A stretch of 64,000 bases of DNA, taken from NCBI GenBank assembly GCA_051883095.1, contig JBJETB010000004.1:27778-91777 (forward strand), read 5' to 3'. The stretch is from SUG1106 sp051883095 (GTDB taxonomy: Bacteria; Bacillota; Clostridia; Peptostreptococcales; Anaerovoracaceae). A model generated the notes under the pieces. It was not told the origin of the DNA and did no database searches. It was given only the letters and a program-made list of their open reading frames with translations. Below, one piece after another: positions 1 through 8,041 of this stretch. The translations under genes were made by a program, and so were the position numbers. Position 1 is the first letter of the stretch. Each line of letters begins with the position of its first letter.

Positions 1-1028
1 ACTCCCGACATGCCTACTGACGAAAGAACCGCCACAAGTATAATCGGAATCAGCTGCCCCCAGGTGAAATCTATGCCGAATACACCGTAGACAAAGGCGA
101 TTTTAAGCACGCAGGAAAAGCATGAGCCGTCCATATGCATAGTCGCACCGAGAGGGATTACCATTTCGGATACGTCCTTTGAAATGCCTGTGTCTTCTGC
201 AACTTCCATGTTTGTCGGGATTGTGGCAACAGATGAACACGTTCCCAGAGAAACAACTGCCGGCCTTGCTATATGCTTGAACATGACTTTTACGGCGCCC
301 GGACCCCCTCCGAATCTGGCGAAGAGCGGAAAAGCCGTAAAAATGTAAATAAAGCAAAGCGGATAGTAAACCAGCATTGCGCGTCCGTATGACTGTGTAA
401 TCATGGAGCCGTAATCGGCCACCAGACCTGCAAATATAGCAAAAAACGCTATTGGCGCATAGTAGGTGATTATCTTTACGAACTTGAGCATTACCTCTGT
501 CAGCCCTTCAAGAAATCTGGTAATCGTACCTTCTCCGCTCTCTGCCAGATTGGCGGCAAAACCGAAAAGCAGTGAGAAAACTATCAGTGGCAGCATTGCT
601 CTTCTCGTAAGCAGCCCCACAAAATCGCTTGCTGTAAAGAAATTCACTATCATATCGGACAGCGTGGCATATTCGCCCATTTCCTCTGCAGGTATGTTCT
701 CCCAGGCCTCAAGCACCGGCGGAAATATTTTCATCAGAATGAACATGATAAAGGCTGCAATGGCACCTGTTATAACAAACACAGCAACTGTTGTTCCCAG
801 GATTTTGCCTGCCCTTTTTCTTGACCTCATTCCCGCCACCGAGCTTGAAATAGAGGCAAACACCAGCGGCACCACGATACAGAACATCATGTTGATGAAT
901 ACCGTTCCGAAAGGCTTTAGCTTTACAGCGAACTCCGGTGCCGCCCAGCCGACTATACAGCCTGCAATCATGGCACCCAGAAGAATCGCCAGAAACCGAT
1001 AATTCCTTGCTATTTCTTTGTTTTCCAT
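1..1028 (-). CDS. Dicarboxylate/amino acid:cation symporter (DAACS family), 3' end cut by window
   Basis: The protein starts MENKEIARNYRFLAILLGAM and runs off the left edge after about 342 residues. It has several hydrophobic segments and the DAACS family signature around the helical hairpin (PLGATMHMDGS), which contributes to substrate and Na+/H+ binding in GltPh-type transporters. It is a membrane importer of dicarboxylates or small neutral amino acids; the exact substrate cannot be read. The start at 1028 has an AGGAGG ribosome site. It is the last visible gene of the operon that begins with spmA, so it may import amino acids freed by the upstream peptidases, or exchange them. Family assignment is firm; substrate is inference. 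Confidence 0.9.
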   Translation of the reverse strand, partial: MENKEIARNYRFLAILLGAMIAGCIVGWAAPEFAVKLKPFGTVFINMMFCIVVPLVFASISSSVAGMRSRKRAGKILGTTVAVFVITGAIAAFIMFILMKIFPPVLEAWENIPAEEMGEYATLSDMIVNFFTASDFVGLLTRRAMLPLIVFSLLFGFAANLAESGEGTITRFLEGLTEVMLKFVKIITYYAPIAFFAIFAGLVADYGSMITQSYGRAMLVYYPLCFIYIFTAFPLFARFGGGPGAVKVMFKHIARPAVVSLGTCSSVATIPTNMEVAEDTGISKDVSEMVIPLGATMHMDGSCFSCVLKIAFVYGVFGIDFTWGQLIPIILVAVLSSVGMSG

Positions 1029-1099
1029 AAAAAATTTCCTCCTGACCGTTAAAAAATCTTTCACATTGATTTTTATGCCGTGCAGGAGGATTTTATGAG

Positions 1100-2125
1100 T
1101 TATTTAATTATTCTGATACCGTTCTCAAGCTCTTTTTCGAACTCTTTTCTGTGATGCAGCGTGTAGAGTCCCGGGAAACCGCCTGTGTGGATGAAGATCA
1201 CCTTTTCACCCTGCTTTATCTTGTCCTCGCGAACCATGTCTACGATTCCTGCGAAGCCTTTGCCGGTGTAGCACGGGTCAAGGAGTATGGCTTCTTTTCT
1301 TGCCATGAGGTATATAGCCTCGCGAACCTCTTTGCAAGGATTATTATAGGCGCCGCGTGTGTAGTCCTTTTCAATGTCGAAGTCCTCCCTGGATGCGTTT
1401 ATAGGCATTCCGTATTTTGACTTCATCTGATTGAAATACTCTACAATGCGTTTTTCCTTGTAATCGTCAAAAGGTGAGATTGCAATACCTGTCAGGCGCA
1501 GAGATGAACCTTCATTTTTAAGTCCGCAGTAAAGGCCCATGTATGTGCCGATGGAACCCACCGAATCGATTACTCTGGCATCTTCAATTCCCATTTCTTT
1601 CGCCTGGCGGTCAAGCTCCACTGCACAGTCGTAATATCCGAGGGCTCCCGTTTCGTTGGAGCCGCCTACAGGAATGAAGTATACCTTTTCGCCTTTTCCT
1701 TCGTATTCCTTTATTATCTGCGGGCAGAGCTCGTCGAACTGCTCGTTTTCATCGCGGCCGTCATCAGCTTTTACAATCAGGTCACATCCCATTATTCTAT
1801 CGAGAAGAATATTGGCGGAAACTTCGCCGGGATAATCGTCTATAGCGATAATGGCACATTTGAGTCCCAGCTTGGCAGCTACTGCCGCTGTAAGTCTGCC
1901 GTGATTAGTCTGTATGCCTCCCACGGTAACGAGCATGGTCGCTCCCTGTTCGAGAGCCTCCTGAGCCAGATACTCAAGCTTTCTCAGTTTGTTTCCGCCT
2001 GCACCGTAAGGTGTCAGGTCATCTCTCTTTATGTACATCTCTATTCCCAGTTCCTGCGAAATGCCAGGCAGATACTGTATCGGTGTCTCGTCTACCAGAT
2101 GAAGCTTTTTAACTCCGAATGCCAT
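1100..2125 (-). CDS. PLP-dependent D-cysteine desulfhydrase / ACC deaminase family enzyme
   Basis: This 341-residue protein is a fold-type II PLP enzyme. The motif GAGGNKLRKLEYL carries the PLP lysine at about residue 46, and a phosphate-binding glycine-rich turn follows. Length and motifs match D-cysteine desulfhydrase (DcyD) and 1-aminocyclopropane-1-carboxylate deaminase. Such enzymes deaminate D-amino acids (D-cysteine, beta-chloro-D-alanine, sometimes D-serine) to pyruvate or a 2-oxoacid plus ammonia. It is cytosolic. It lies in an operon with D-specific peptidases, which makes a D-amino acid substrate likely. An AGGAGG site precedes the start at 2125. Family is clear; the true substrate is not. 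Confidence 0.87.
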   Translation of the reverse strand: MAFGVKKLHLVDETPIQYLPGISQELGIEMYIKRDDLTPYGAGGNKLRKLEYLAQEALEQGATMLVTVGGIQTNHGRLTAAVAAKLGLKCAIIAIDDYPGEVSANILLDRIMGCDLIVKADDGRDENEQFDELCPQIIKEYEGKGEKVYFIPVGGSNETGALGYYDCAVELDRQAKEMGIEDARVIDSVGSIGTYMGLYCGLKNEGSSLRLTGIAISPFDDYKEKRIVEYFNQMKSKYGMPINASREDFDIEKDYTRGAYNNPCKEVREAIYLMARKEAILLDPCYTGKGFAGIVDMVREDKIKQGEKVIFIHTGGFPGLYTLHHRKEFEKELENGIRIIK

Positions 2126-2143
2126 CTCAATTCCTCCTGTTTT

Positions 2144-2938
2144 CTATAATATAAACATTCTGGCCGTCATCATTTCCTGAATGTCTCTGCCGGTAAATTT
2201 AACTGTTCTCGGGTCGATCTGCTCTGCTCCCGGATAGAAGGAGCCTCTCAGAGCGCGCACGCATTCCTTGAAGCAGATTTCCATTTCAAATGATTCAGGT
2301 GATTCCAGTCTGCAGCGGTCGAGCTTCTCAAGACCTGCTTTAACTCCCTGCCTTATGAGCTTAAGGGCTTTTTCGGGTGCCATGTTGAAGGTGGCATTGC
2401 CCAGTCCCTCCTTGACACCGGCAGTTTCAATTTCAGGTACGAGCTCACGAGCATGGCGACATACTTCAGCATCTCCGCTGATAAATACCACCGGCACATC
2501 ATAATATGCTGCCACATATGCGTTCATGTCAAACTCAGCCGCTTGTCTGCCGTTGATTTTTACGTAAACATTATCTGTATTCATGGTATGTGCCAGAGGG
2601 TTTCCCGCAAAGCCCGCCCCTGTATGATATCCGATAAATACGGCCGCATCAAAGGTTTTATCTATGCCTGCCATCATGGATTCAGGAGTATTGGTCCAGC
2701 CTCTTATGAATGTTACACATTCTGGGAACTGACTTATATCCATATTTCTAGCCGAATCATGGGCATCCTTGATATAAATCTCATCAGCCCCTGCTTCGAT
2801 AGCTCCCTGGCATGCCGCAAGAGCCTCAAGAGTCATCTGTCTGGCCGCAGCTTCATGCTCATCGTGTCCAAGTTCAGTCTCATTCCAGTTGGTAACTCCT
2901 GTTACACCTTCTATATCTACACTTATGTATACTTTCAT
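2144..2938 (-). CDS. dppA: M55 family zinc D-aminopeptidase (DppA-like)
   Basis: The 264-residue protein opens with MKVYISVDIEGVTGV, the Asp-x-Glu metal-ligand motif of DppA, and continues with KDAHDS and IGYHTGAG, which supply further zinc ligands. Bacillus subtilis DppA is a decameric, self-compartmentalising cytosolic D-aminopeptidase that releases N-terminal D-Ala and Gly from peptides. Length matches the family. It follows the zinc-ribbon protein after 11 bp and precedes the D-cysteine desulfhydrase-like gene, so its products (free D-amino acids) could feed that enzyme. The ribosome site is weak and far from the start, suggesting translational coupling to the upstream gene. Confidence 0.92.
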   Translation of the reverse strand: MKVYISVDIEGVTGVTNWNETELGHDEHEAAARQMTLEALAACQGAIEAGADEIYIKDAHDSARNMDISQFPECVTFIRGWTNTPESMMAGIDKTFDAAVFIGYHTGAGFAGNPLAHTMNTDNVYVKINGRQAAEFDMNAYVAAYYDVPVVFISGDAEVCRHARELVPEIETAGVKEGLGNATFNMAPEKALKLIRQGVKAGLEKLDRCRLESPESFEMEICFKECVRALRGSFYPGAEQIDPRTVKFTGRDIQEMMTARMFIL

Positions 2939-2949
2939 TTCTGTATTCT

Positions 2950-3354
2950 CTACTCCTCTCCGGAAAATTTAGCAATAGTCTTCTTAAGCTCAGGCAGAGG
3001 AATCTCCTCGTCCTTGAGGATCATGTTCTGCTGAGTTTTTACGCTCAGGCCGATCTTTGTCACAGTGACGTATGGCACGTTAAGGATCTTTCCGGCCTTG
3101 GCCTTCTGCCTGCCGCTGTAGCTGTTCTTAGTAAAAGAAAATCCGGTAACGTCATCCTTAGGCACCATGAATTCACTCTCACAGCACGGGCACTTGAAAT
3201 AGTAATTGTTGCTGCCCACAAGCTTCCACTCTTCCTTGGTGAGCCATTTAGGTTCTTCTGTTTTGCAGAAAGGACAGCTCCCTATTTTTTTGTCTGCAAA
3301 ATCCTGAGGAATGTTACAGACAGCTCCTTCTTTTCTAGTATATTCTTCCGCCAT
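2950..3354 (-). CDS. Small zinc-ribbon protein of unknown function
   Basis: The 134-residue product has two CxxC knuckles, SCPFCKTEEPKW near residue 27 and KCPCCESEF near residue 54, so a treble-clef or zinc-ribbon fold is likely. The rest is basic and polar, without a membrane segment. I do not recognise the family. Its start overlaps the 3' end of the class A serine hydrolase gene by 20 bp, and the DppA gene follows after 11 bp, so it is co-translated with D-peptide enzymes. It could be a nucleic-acid-binding accessory or a metal-handling protein for the zinc peptidases; neither is shown by the sequence. Confidence 0.75.
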   Translation of the reverse strand: MAEEYTRKEGAVCNIPQDFADKKIGSCPFCKTEEPKWLTKEEWKLVGSNNYYFKCPCCESEFMVPKDDVTGFSFTKNSYSGRQKAKAGKILNVPYVTVTKIGLSVKTQQNMILKDEEIPLPELKKTIAKFSGEE

Positions 3355-4108
3355 CTTTTAACTCCTTGAATATATCCCTCGCGGTGTGGCGCATCCATTC
3401 GTCAGCCTCAGGCACGAAGGTCTCATTGAAAATAATAACCAGTACGAAAGGGTGGTCGCCTCTTATGAGGGCAGCATCGGCAGTAATTCCTCTGGCCCCG
3501 CCGGTCTTGTTGCCTACAGGAGCTTCGTCTTCGATGTACGCAGGTATAGCGCCTCTGTCCTGCTGCTCGGCCAGAATGTCCCAGATTGCATCAGAAACCT
3601 TCTGATTTACGAATTCTCCCTTGTAGATCATCTCGAGACAATATCCTATTTCCTCAGGTACTGCTTTATTATTATACCCCTTTTCCTGCATTTCGTCATC
3701 ATAGAAAAGTCTTTCAAGGTGAGTTTTCTTAAGACCCATTTCCCTGAATTGCTCGTTGAGCACGTCGATTCCGTAGTGGTCTATGAGCATATTAGCCCCG
3801 GTATTGTCGCTGATTGTGATTGTCAGATTGCAAAGGGTCTTAATATCTACCCAAGGCTCGTCTGTGAATGCATTAAAAGCTCCGCAGCTTGGAACCCTTT
3901 TGTCATAGGTAACCTGTATTTTTTCGCTGAGGTCTGCCTTGCCTTCCTCCGCCATCTTATATATGGCCATCACTGTCGGCAGCTTGATAATGCTGGCAGG
4001 ATGGAACTCTCTATCTTGAAGGTGTCCGGCAGTTTCTCCTGTGGAAAGGTTCTTAAAATATACTCCCACAACGCCCTGTAATCCTTTTACCTGTTCTTTC
4101 AATTCCAT
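3335..4108 (-). CDS. Class A beta-lactamase-like serine hydrolase
   Basis: The 257-residue protein has the serine penicillin-recognising motifs in order: SIIK (Ser39, Lys42), SDN (100-102) and KTG (201-203). A clear RxEPELN omega-loop motif of true class A beta-lactamases is missing, and there is no signal peptide, so an intracellular DD-peptidase, amidase or esterase acting on D-amino acid peptides is more likely than a secreted beta-lactamase. A longer frame starts at 4237, but ATG 4108 has a good AAAGGA site. It lies between LD-carboxypeptidase and the zinc-ribbon gene in the sigma-54 operon. Function beyond the fold is inference. Confidence 0.85.
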   Translation of the reverse strand: MELKEQVKGLQGVVGVYFKNLSTGETAGHLQDREFHPASIIKLPTVMAIYKMAEEGKADLSEKIQVTYDKRVPSCGAFNAFTDEPWVDIKTLCNLTITISDNTGANMLIDHYGIDVLNEQFREMGLKKTHLERLFYDDEMQEKGYNNKAVPEEIGYCLEMIYKGEFVNQKVSDAIWDILAEQQDRGAIPAYIEDEAPVGNKTGGARGITADAALIRGDHPFVLVIIFNETFVPEADEWMRHTARDIFKELKDGGRIY

Positions 4109-4133
4109 AATATTTCGTTTCCTTTCTCGTAGC

Positions 4134-4167
4134 AGAAAACACAACCCAATGCCGGATTGTGTTTTCT
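4134..4167 (-). terminator. Intra-operon hairpin between LD-carboxypeptidase and serine hydrolase genes
   Basis: A perfect 11-bp stem (AGAAAACACAA with TTGTGTTTTCT) encloses a 12-nt loop in the 70-bp gap. No clean U-run follows in the transcript. It may be a partial terminator or an RNA-processing or stability site that lowers expression of the downstream genes. Confidence 0.5.
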
Positions 4168-4178
4168 TATAAACGAAT

Positions 4179-5099
4179 TTATCGTTCGATTTTAAATGTA
4201 ATGGATGGGCCCTCGCTGTCAATGGTGCACTGTGCACCCATAGGCAGGGTCATCATCGGCTTGCCGTGTCCCGACTGAACATTGTAAAGTACAGGAATGT
4301 CAAGCCCTTCGAGTACATCTCTGAAGCAGCAGATGCTGTCATATTCCGGCATATCTTCGTTTACTATTTTAGTAAACTGCCCAAGAATCACACCGCTGCA
4401 TTCTCTGAACTTGCCTGCATTGCGCAGGTGGTAAGCCCACTTTTCTATCTTGCTGATAGGCTCGCAGACTTCTTCTATAAATACGATTTTGCCCTTGGTG
4501 TCCATTTCGTAAGGAGTGCCGATGCTGGCTGAAAGCAGCGACAGGTTGCCGCCTATCAGCTGGCCTGTGGCCTTTCCTTCTTTAAGAACCTCAACAGGAA
4601 AACCTTCCGGATTTTTAAATTCCAGAGTATTGTCTGCATCCAGCGCGTCAAAGAGGGATTTTTCTGTCTCCGCATCGAAGGAATCCACCATATTGGAGGA
4701 GACCATCGGGCCGTGGAAAGTAACAAATCCGCACTTCTGTGTAAAGGCCAGATGAAGATTGGTTATATCGCTGTAACCCAGGAAAATCTTCGGATTTTTA
4801 CTAATCAGGTCATAATCCAGATATTCCATTACACGGCTGCTGCCGTCGCCTCCGCGGATGCAGAATATAGCCTTTACCTCAGGGTCGGCAAACATTTTGT
4901 TTAACCACTCTGCTCTGACTTTTTCGTGTCCTGCCATATATCCGCAGTAGTTGGTATCGAGATTGTCGGCTGCTTTTACCTTATATCCCAGTTCTTCAAC
5001 CTTTTTAATACATTCCTTTACTCTGGAAGTTTCGGTGTCCGAGCTTACTGCAACTATGCCGACGGTATCGCCTTTTTTTAATTTTTCAGGATATTTCAT
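4179..5099 (-). CDS. S66 family LD-carboxypeptidase (LdcA/MccF-like)
   Basis: The 306-residue protein matches the S66 family in length and motifs: N-terminal KGDTVGIVAVSS, the nucleophile serine in GYSDIT (about residue 115), and the glutamate and histidine of the catalytic triad in FIEEVCE and SGHGKPM. Family members cleave the L,D bond between diaminopimelate and D-Ala in murein tetrapeptides (LdcA) or related acyl-peptide bonds (MccF, microcin C immunity). It has no signal peptide, so it acts in the cytoplasm on imported or recycled muropeptides. Context with DppA, alanine racemase and diaminopimelate enzymes favours a murein-peptide role over microcin immunity. Confidence 0.9.
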   Translation of the reverse strand: MKYPEKLKKGDTVGIVAVSSDTETSRVKECIKKVEELGYKVKAADNLDTNYCGYMAGHEKVRAEWLNKMFADPEVKAIFCIRGGDGSSRVMEYLDYDLISKNPKIFLGYSDITNLHLAFTQKCGFVTFHGPMVSSNMVDSFDAETEKSLFDALDADNTLEFKNPEGFPVEVLKEGKATGQLIGGNLSLLSASIGTPYEMDTKGKIVFIEEVCEPISKIEKWAYHLRNAGKFRECSGVILGQFTKIVNEDMPEYDSICCFRDVLEGLDIPVLYNVQSGHGKPMMTLPMGAQCTIDSEGPSITFKIER

Positions 5100-5111
5100 C
5101 TTATATTCCTA

Positions 5112-5645
5112 TTAGAACCACATTAAGTTTACAATTACGCATGAAGCGATAAGTGATGCTAAGTCTCCGAGTAATCCGGATGCAACTGCATGTCTGCTGT
5201 TGGATACGCCTACAGAACCGAAGTATACAGCCAGTACATAGAATGTAGTTTCTGTTGATCCTAATGCTACGGAAGCAATTCTACCAATCTGAGACTGAGT
5301 ACCGAATGTGGTAACAAGTTCAGTCATCATACCAGTAGCACCGCCGCCTGTGAAGGATCTCATTACAGCCATCGGAAGAACTTCACCAGGACATCCGATA
5401 AGATTGGTTACAGGTCCGATGAAATCGCAGAATGCTTCAAGTGCACCGGAAGCTCTCAGCATACCGATGGAGCAAAGCATTGCTACCAGATAAGGGATAA
5501 TCATTACTGCAGTGCTGAAACCGTCTTTAGCACCTGTTGTGAAGGAAGAATACATAGGAACTTTCTTCACTAATGCATATATGGAAACCAGTAAAATTAC
5601 AACCGGAATTGCCCATACTGATATCTGTTCAAATACATGTGTCAT
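5112..5645 (-). CDS. spmB: SpmB-family membrane protein
   Basis: The 177-residue protein is almost entirely hydrophobic and carries the nucleoside-recognition/gate-domain signature (RSFTGGGATGMMTELV) and the SpmB C-terminal segment. In Bacillus, SpmA and SpmB are needed for spore core dehydration. Homologues in non-sporulating bacteria (E. coli YjiG) sit next to a peptidase gene, iadA. Here it is second in a sigma-54-dependent peptidase operon, so a transport role for peptides or amino acids is a reasonable alternative to sporulation. The start at 5645 has an AGGAGG site; it follows spmA by 13 bp. Confidence 0.9.
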   Translation of the reverse strand: MTHVFEQISVWAIPVVILLVSIYALVKKVPMYSSFTTGAKDGFSTAVMIIPYLVAMLCSIGMLRASGALEAFCDFIGPVTNLIGCPGEVLPMAVMRSFTGGGATGMMTELVTTFGTQSQIGRIASVALGSTETTFYVLAVYFGSVGVSNSRHAVASGLLGDLASLIASCVIVNLMWF

Positions 5646-5658
5646 TCTTCTCTACCTC

Positions 5659-6375
5659 CTACCAATTTACTTTTTCGGAAAGGCCGCCCTTAAGAACATA
5701 ACCTTCAGGAAGAACGATCGGATCGTCTCCGATGTATTCATCGTTTACTTCCAGAGTTCCGGCAGCGATTTCTCTTTCGATAACGTTTTCAAGCTTCCAT
5801 CTCTTGGTCTTCTGGAAAAGCAGTGAGCAAGTAACACCTACAACAGTGGAGATGGTAGTTGCGATGATGGTAGGTACGATGATTTCAGCAGCGCCCTCTG
5901 CCTGGATTGCAGCACGGATACCGATTGCAGTTGTAGGAAGCAGAGTGATTGAAGTTGTTGAAATAGCCATCAGCATGCACTGAGCATCAGTTGCGATGTT
6001 CTTTGTCTTGTTAAGAGTCTGCAGTTCCTGCATAGCCTTAAGGCCGAAAGGAGTAGCAGCATCGCCGATACCTAAGATATTTGCTGCGAAGTACAGAGCC
6101 ATTGCAGAGTTTGCAGGGTGGTCAGCAGGTACTTCAGGGAACAGAAGTCTCATTAACGGAGCGATAGCTTTACCGATTTTTTCACATAAACCGGAATCTT
6201 CCATAACTTTCATAAGTCCACAGAAGAATGTCATGATACCGATAAGACCCAATGCGATATCAACGCCTATCTGGGCAAAATCGAAGATGTTCTGCAGCAC
6301 GGCATCCATTGTTCCGGTGATACCGCCGGCAACTACGCCGATTATCATGAATGCTGCAAATAAGTAGTTCATCAT
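5659..6375 (-). CDS. spmA: SpmA-family membrane protein
   Basis: The 238-residue protein has multiple membrane spans and the gate-domain motif IGDAATPFGLKAMQEL, typical of SpmA/YjiH. It is longer than Bacillus SpmA (about 196 residues) owing to a 40-residue hydrophilic C-terminus. It pairs with SpmB in the membrane. It is the first gene of the eight-gene operon, about 100 nt downstream of a sigma-54-type promoter. Start may be 6375 or the next ATG at 6372; AGGAGG lies upstream. Placement under a nutrient-type sigma-54 promoter rather than a sporulation sigma factor argues for a transport or sensing role. That is inference. Confidence 0.88.
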   Translation of the reverse strand: MMNYLFAAFMIIGVVAGGITGTMDAVLQNIFDFAQIGVDIALGLIGIMTFFCGLMKVMEDSGLCEKIGKAIAPLMRLLFPEVPADHPANSAMALYFAANILGIGDAATPFGLKAMQELQTLNKTKNIATDAQCMLMAISTTSITLLPTTAIGIRAAIQAEGAAEIIVPTIIATTISTVVGVTCSLLFQKTKRWKLENVIEREIAAGTLEVNDEYIGDDPIVLPEGYVLKGGLSEKVNW

Positions 6376-6485
6376 AATATAATTTCCTCCTTAGTAGTAT
6401 TGCGCATATTCAAATAAATTTCTCAATCTGCGCTTTATAAGTTCTATAAGGCCCGCCCTGTTCCGGCAGGTGTATACTCAGATAC

Positions 6486-6501
6486 TGCAATTCCTATGCC
6501 A
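6486..6501 (-). promoter_or_regulatory. Sigma-54 (-24/-12) promoter of the spmA operon
   Basis: Read on the minus strand, the site is TGGCATAGGAATTGCA. GG and GC have the required 10-bp spacing of the sigma-54 consensus TGGCAC-N5-TTGCW. The predicted transcription start is near 6475, giving a leader of about 100 nt to spmA. Confidence 0.8.
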
Positions 6502-6620
6502 AAAAATGTCGAATCAGAAAATCTGTTTTGAAATGTGTTAAGAATGTGTTTGCTTTGTGACATTCTTTATTTCGAAGAATTCACACTTCACTTTTCTTTT
6601 ATGGCTGCCCTGCTGATTTC

Positions 6621-6659
6621 AGTCCCGTTTTTAGAACTAAAAATCCTAAAATCGGGACT
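6621..6659. promoter_or_regulatory. Candidate enhancer (activator-binding) palindrome shared by two divergent sigma-54 promoters
   Basis: Arms AGTCCCGTTTTTAG and CTAAAATCGGGACT form an inverted repeat with one mismatch in 14 bp and an 11-bp centre. It lies 120-160 bp upstream of the minus promoter and 60-100 bp upstream of the plus promoter, the usual range for a sigma-54 activator site. A CGGGACT half-site also occurs at 16542-16548, upstream of the dapF promoter. It is not followed by a clean U-run next to a gene end, so a terminator is less likely. Confidence 0.55.
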
Positions 6660-6717
6660 CTTTTCTCTGATCTGTCAGATTACCCCTTGGGCCTGTCCCA
6701 AAATACTGCTTGCAATT

Positions 6718-6733
6718 AGGCACATTTCTTGCT
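6718..6733 (+). promoter_or_regulatory. Sigma-54 promoter of the membrane-protein/VanX-like operon
   Basis: The sequence AGGCACATTTCTTGCT matches TGGCAC-N5-TTGCT at all positions except the first, with correct GG-GC spacing. The start would be near 6744, 52 nt before the ATG at 6796. Confidence 0.78.
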
Positions 6734-6795
6734 TTAATATTTGTATGCGTTTGTATTCGCGAAAATATTGAATCAATTGAATCAGGAGAATCATC

Positions 6796-7425
6796 ATGAA
6801 CGATAAAATCAAAATCACATATACATATCCAACCATAGTCCGTCAGATCATGTATCTGGCCATTCTGTTCTATGTGCTGCTTCACTGCGGTGTGACGACA
6901 GAGGTCTTGATCTACAAGGTTGAAGGTTTCTACGAAAACATTATACCTTTTCCGACATATGTGATGTATGTACTGGCCATCGCTTTAGTTACAGCATTGT
7001 TCTTCGGGTATAAATTCTGTTACAGCGAATTCGACCGCGAAACACTGGTATTTCATAACCGTCTCCTTCGAAAAGAAAAGACTCTTGATTTAACATCAGT
7101 AAAGTTTGCCATCTTTGATACCTTCGGTGTCAAGTTTTATGATAAAAAAGTCGTAGATACAGACAAGGACAAGCCTATATTCAAACTTCCGTTTTACCGT
7201 CTCGGGTTCATCGACTCCAGGGAACTGGATCTGCTGTATCAGATGCTTCGCCAGAGGGGTGATGTAGGCGTAGTCAAGACTTATAAAGTGCTTCTGGGTT
7301 ATTCTAATCCATGGAAGCTGCTGATTGTATTCTACGGAATTTTCACCTACGCTTTCCTGATGAACTGCGTAACTCCTGTGACCGCATTTCTCGTGTTATG
7401 GCAGAGTCACGGGATTGCAGGTTAA
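6796..7425 (+). CDS. Membrane protein of unknown function
   Basis: The 209-residue protein has hydrophobic segments at about residues 14-32, 50-72 and 170-200, with a soluble stretch of about 90 residues between the second and third that may fold as a PH-like domain; I do not recognise a named family. It begins 52 nt after a sigma-54-type promoter and ends 25 bp before the VanX-like gene, so the two are co-transcribed. GGAG precedes the start. The context suggests a role linked to D-Ala-D-Ala or muropeptide use, but nothing in the sequence shows it. Confidence 0.75.
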   Translation: MNDKIKITYTYPTIVRQIMYLAILFYVLLHCGVTTEVLIYKVEGFYENIIPFPTYVMYVLAIALVTALFFGYKFCYSEFDRETLVFHNRLLRKEKTLDLTSVKFAIFDTFGVKFYDKKVVDTDKDKPIFKLPFYRLGFIDSRELDLLYQMLRQRGDVGVVKTYKVLLGYSNPWKLLIVFYGIFTYAFLMNCVTPVTAFLVLWQSHGIAG

Positions 7426-7450
7426 TCCATAACGAAAGGAGAATGAAACA

Positions 7451-8038
7451 ATGAATGTACCACATTATGGAAATCTTGTCAGGCTGCTGGATCTTGACCC
7501 CGACTTTGTAATAGATCTGCGCTATGCCCGCGAGGATAATTTCACAGGGAAAGCAGTATACGACTTCAGTGACTGTTTTATCGACTTCCATACTGCGAAT
7601 CAGCTTATCGCTGCTAAAAATGAAGCAAAAAAGAACGGCTTCCGCATTAAAGTATGGGATGCATACCGCCCGGTAAAAGCCCAGCAGCGTTTCTGGGATA
7701 TTCTGCCGGACAACGATTTCGTGGCTTACCCTCCTGATATGGAGACGATTACAGAATTTAAAAACTCACATATGAACGGACAGTGTGTTGACGTGACATT
7801 GACGGACATGGACGGAAATGATATCCCCATGCCCAGTGAATTTGATGACTTCACAGAAAAGGCCCGCCTTGACTGTCCGGAAACAGCAGGCGAGGCCAGA
7901 AAAAACGGTGAATATCTGCGAGACATTATGGTGGCCGCAGGTTTTACCCCTTATTCCGGAGAATGGTGGCATTTCTATGATCATAACACAGAGCCTGTAA
8001 GATACAGTATTGATGTGCCGGTTAAAACACAACCTTAA
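7451..8038 (+). CDS. D-alanyl-D-alanine dipeptidase (VanX/DdpX-like, M15D)
   Basis: The 195-residue protein has the zinc and catalytic residues of VanX: SHMNGQCVD (His107, Asp114) and EWWHF (Glu171, His174), plus the arginine of AYRP (Arg73) that stabilises the transition state. VanX-type enzymes split D-Ala-D-Ala. No vanS/R/H/A genes lie nearby, so this resembles the nutritional DdpX type, which lets cells use D-Ala-D-Ala as a carbon or nitrogen source, rather than glycopeptide resistance. It has no signal peptide. Control by a sigma-54 promoter supports a catabolic role. D-Ala made here could be handled by the alanine racemase encoded at 12.9 kb. Confidence 0.9.
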   Translation: MNVPHYGNLVRLLDLDPDFVIDLRYAREDNFTGKAVYDFSDCFIDFHTANQLIAAKNEAKKNGFRIKVWDAYRPVKAQQRFWDILPDNDFVAYPPDMETITEFKNSHMNGQCVDVTLTDMDGNDIPMPSEFDDFTEKARLDCPETAGEARKNGEYLRDIMVAAGFTPYSGEWWHFYDHNTEPVRYSIDVPVKTQP

Positions 8039-8041
8039 TTC

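Noticed and set aside
466..1002. Long open frame on the plus strand (178 codons)
   Set aside because: It is the antisense of the DAACS symporter gene, whose minus-strand product has clear family motifs.
7451..8038. VanX-like gene as part of a glycopeptide-resistance cluster
   Set aside because: No vanR/S/H/A genes are near, and it is under a sigma-54 promoter with a membrane protein of unknown function.
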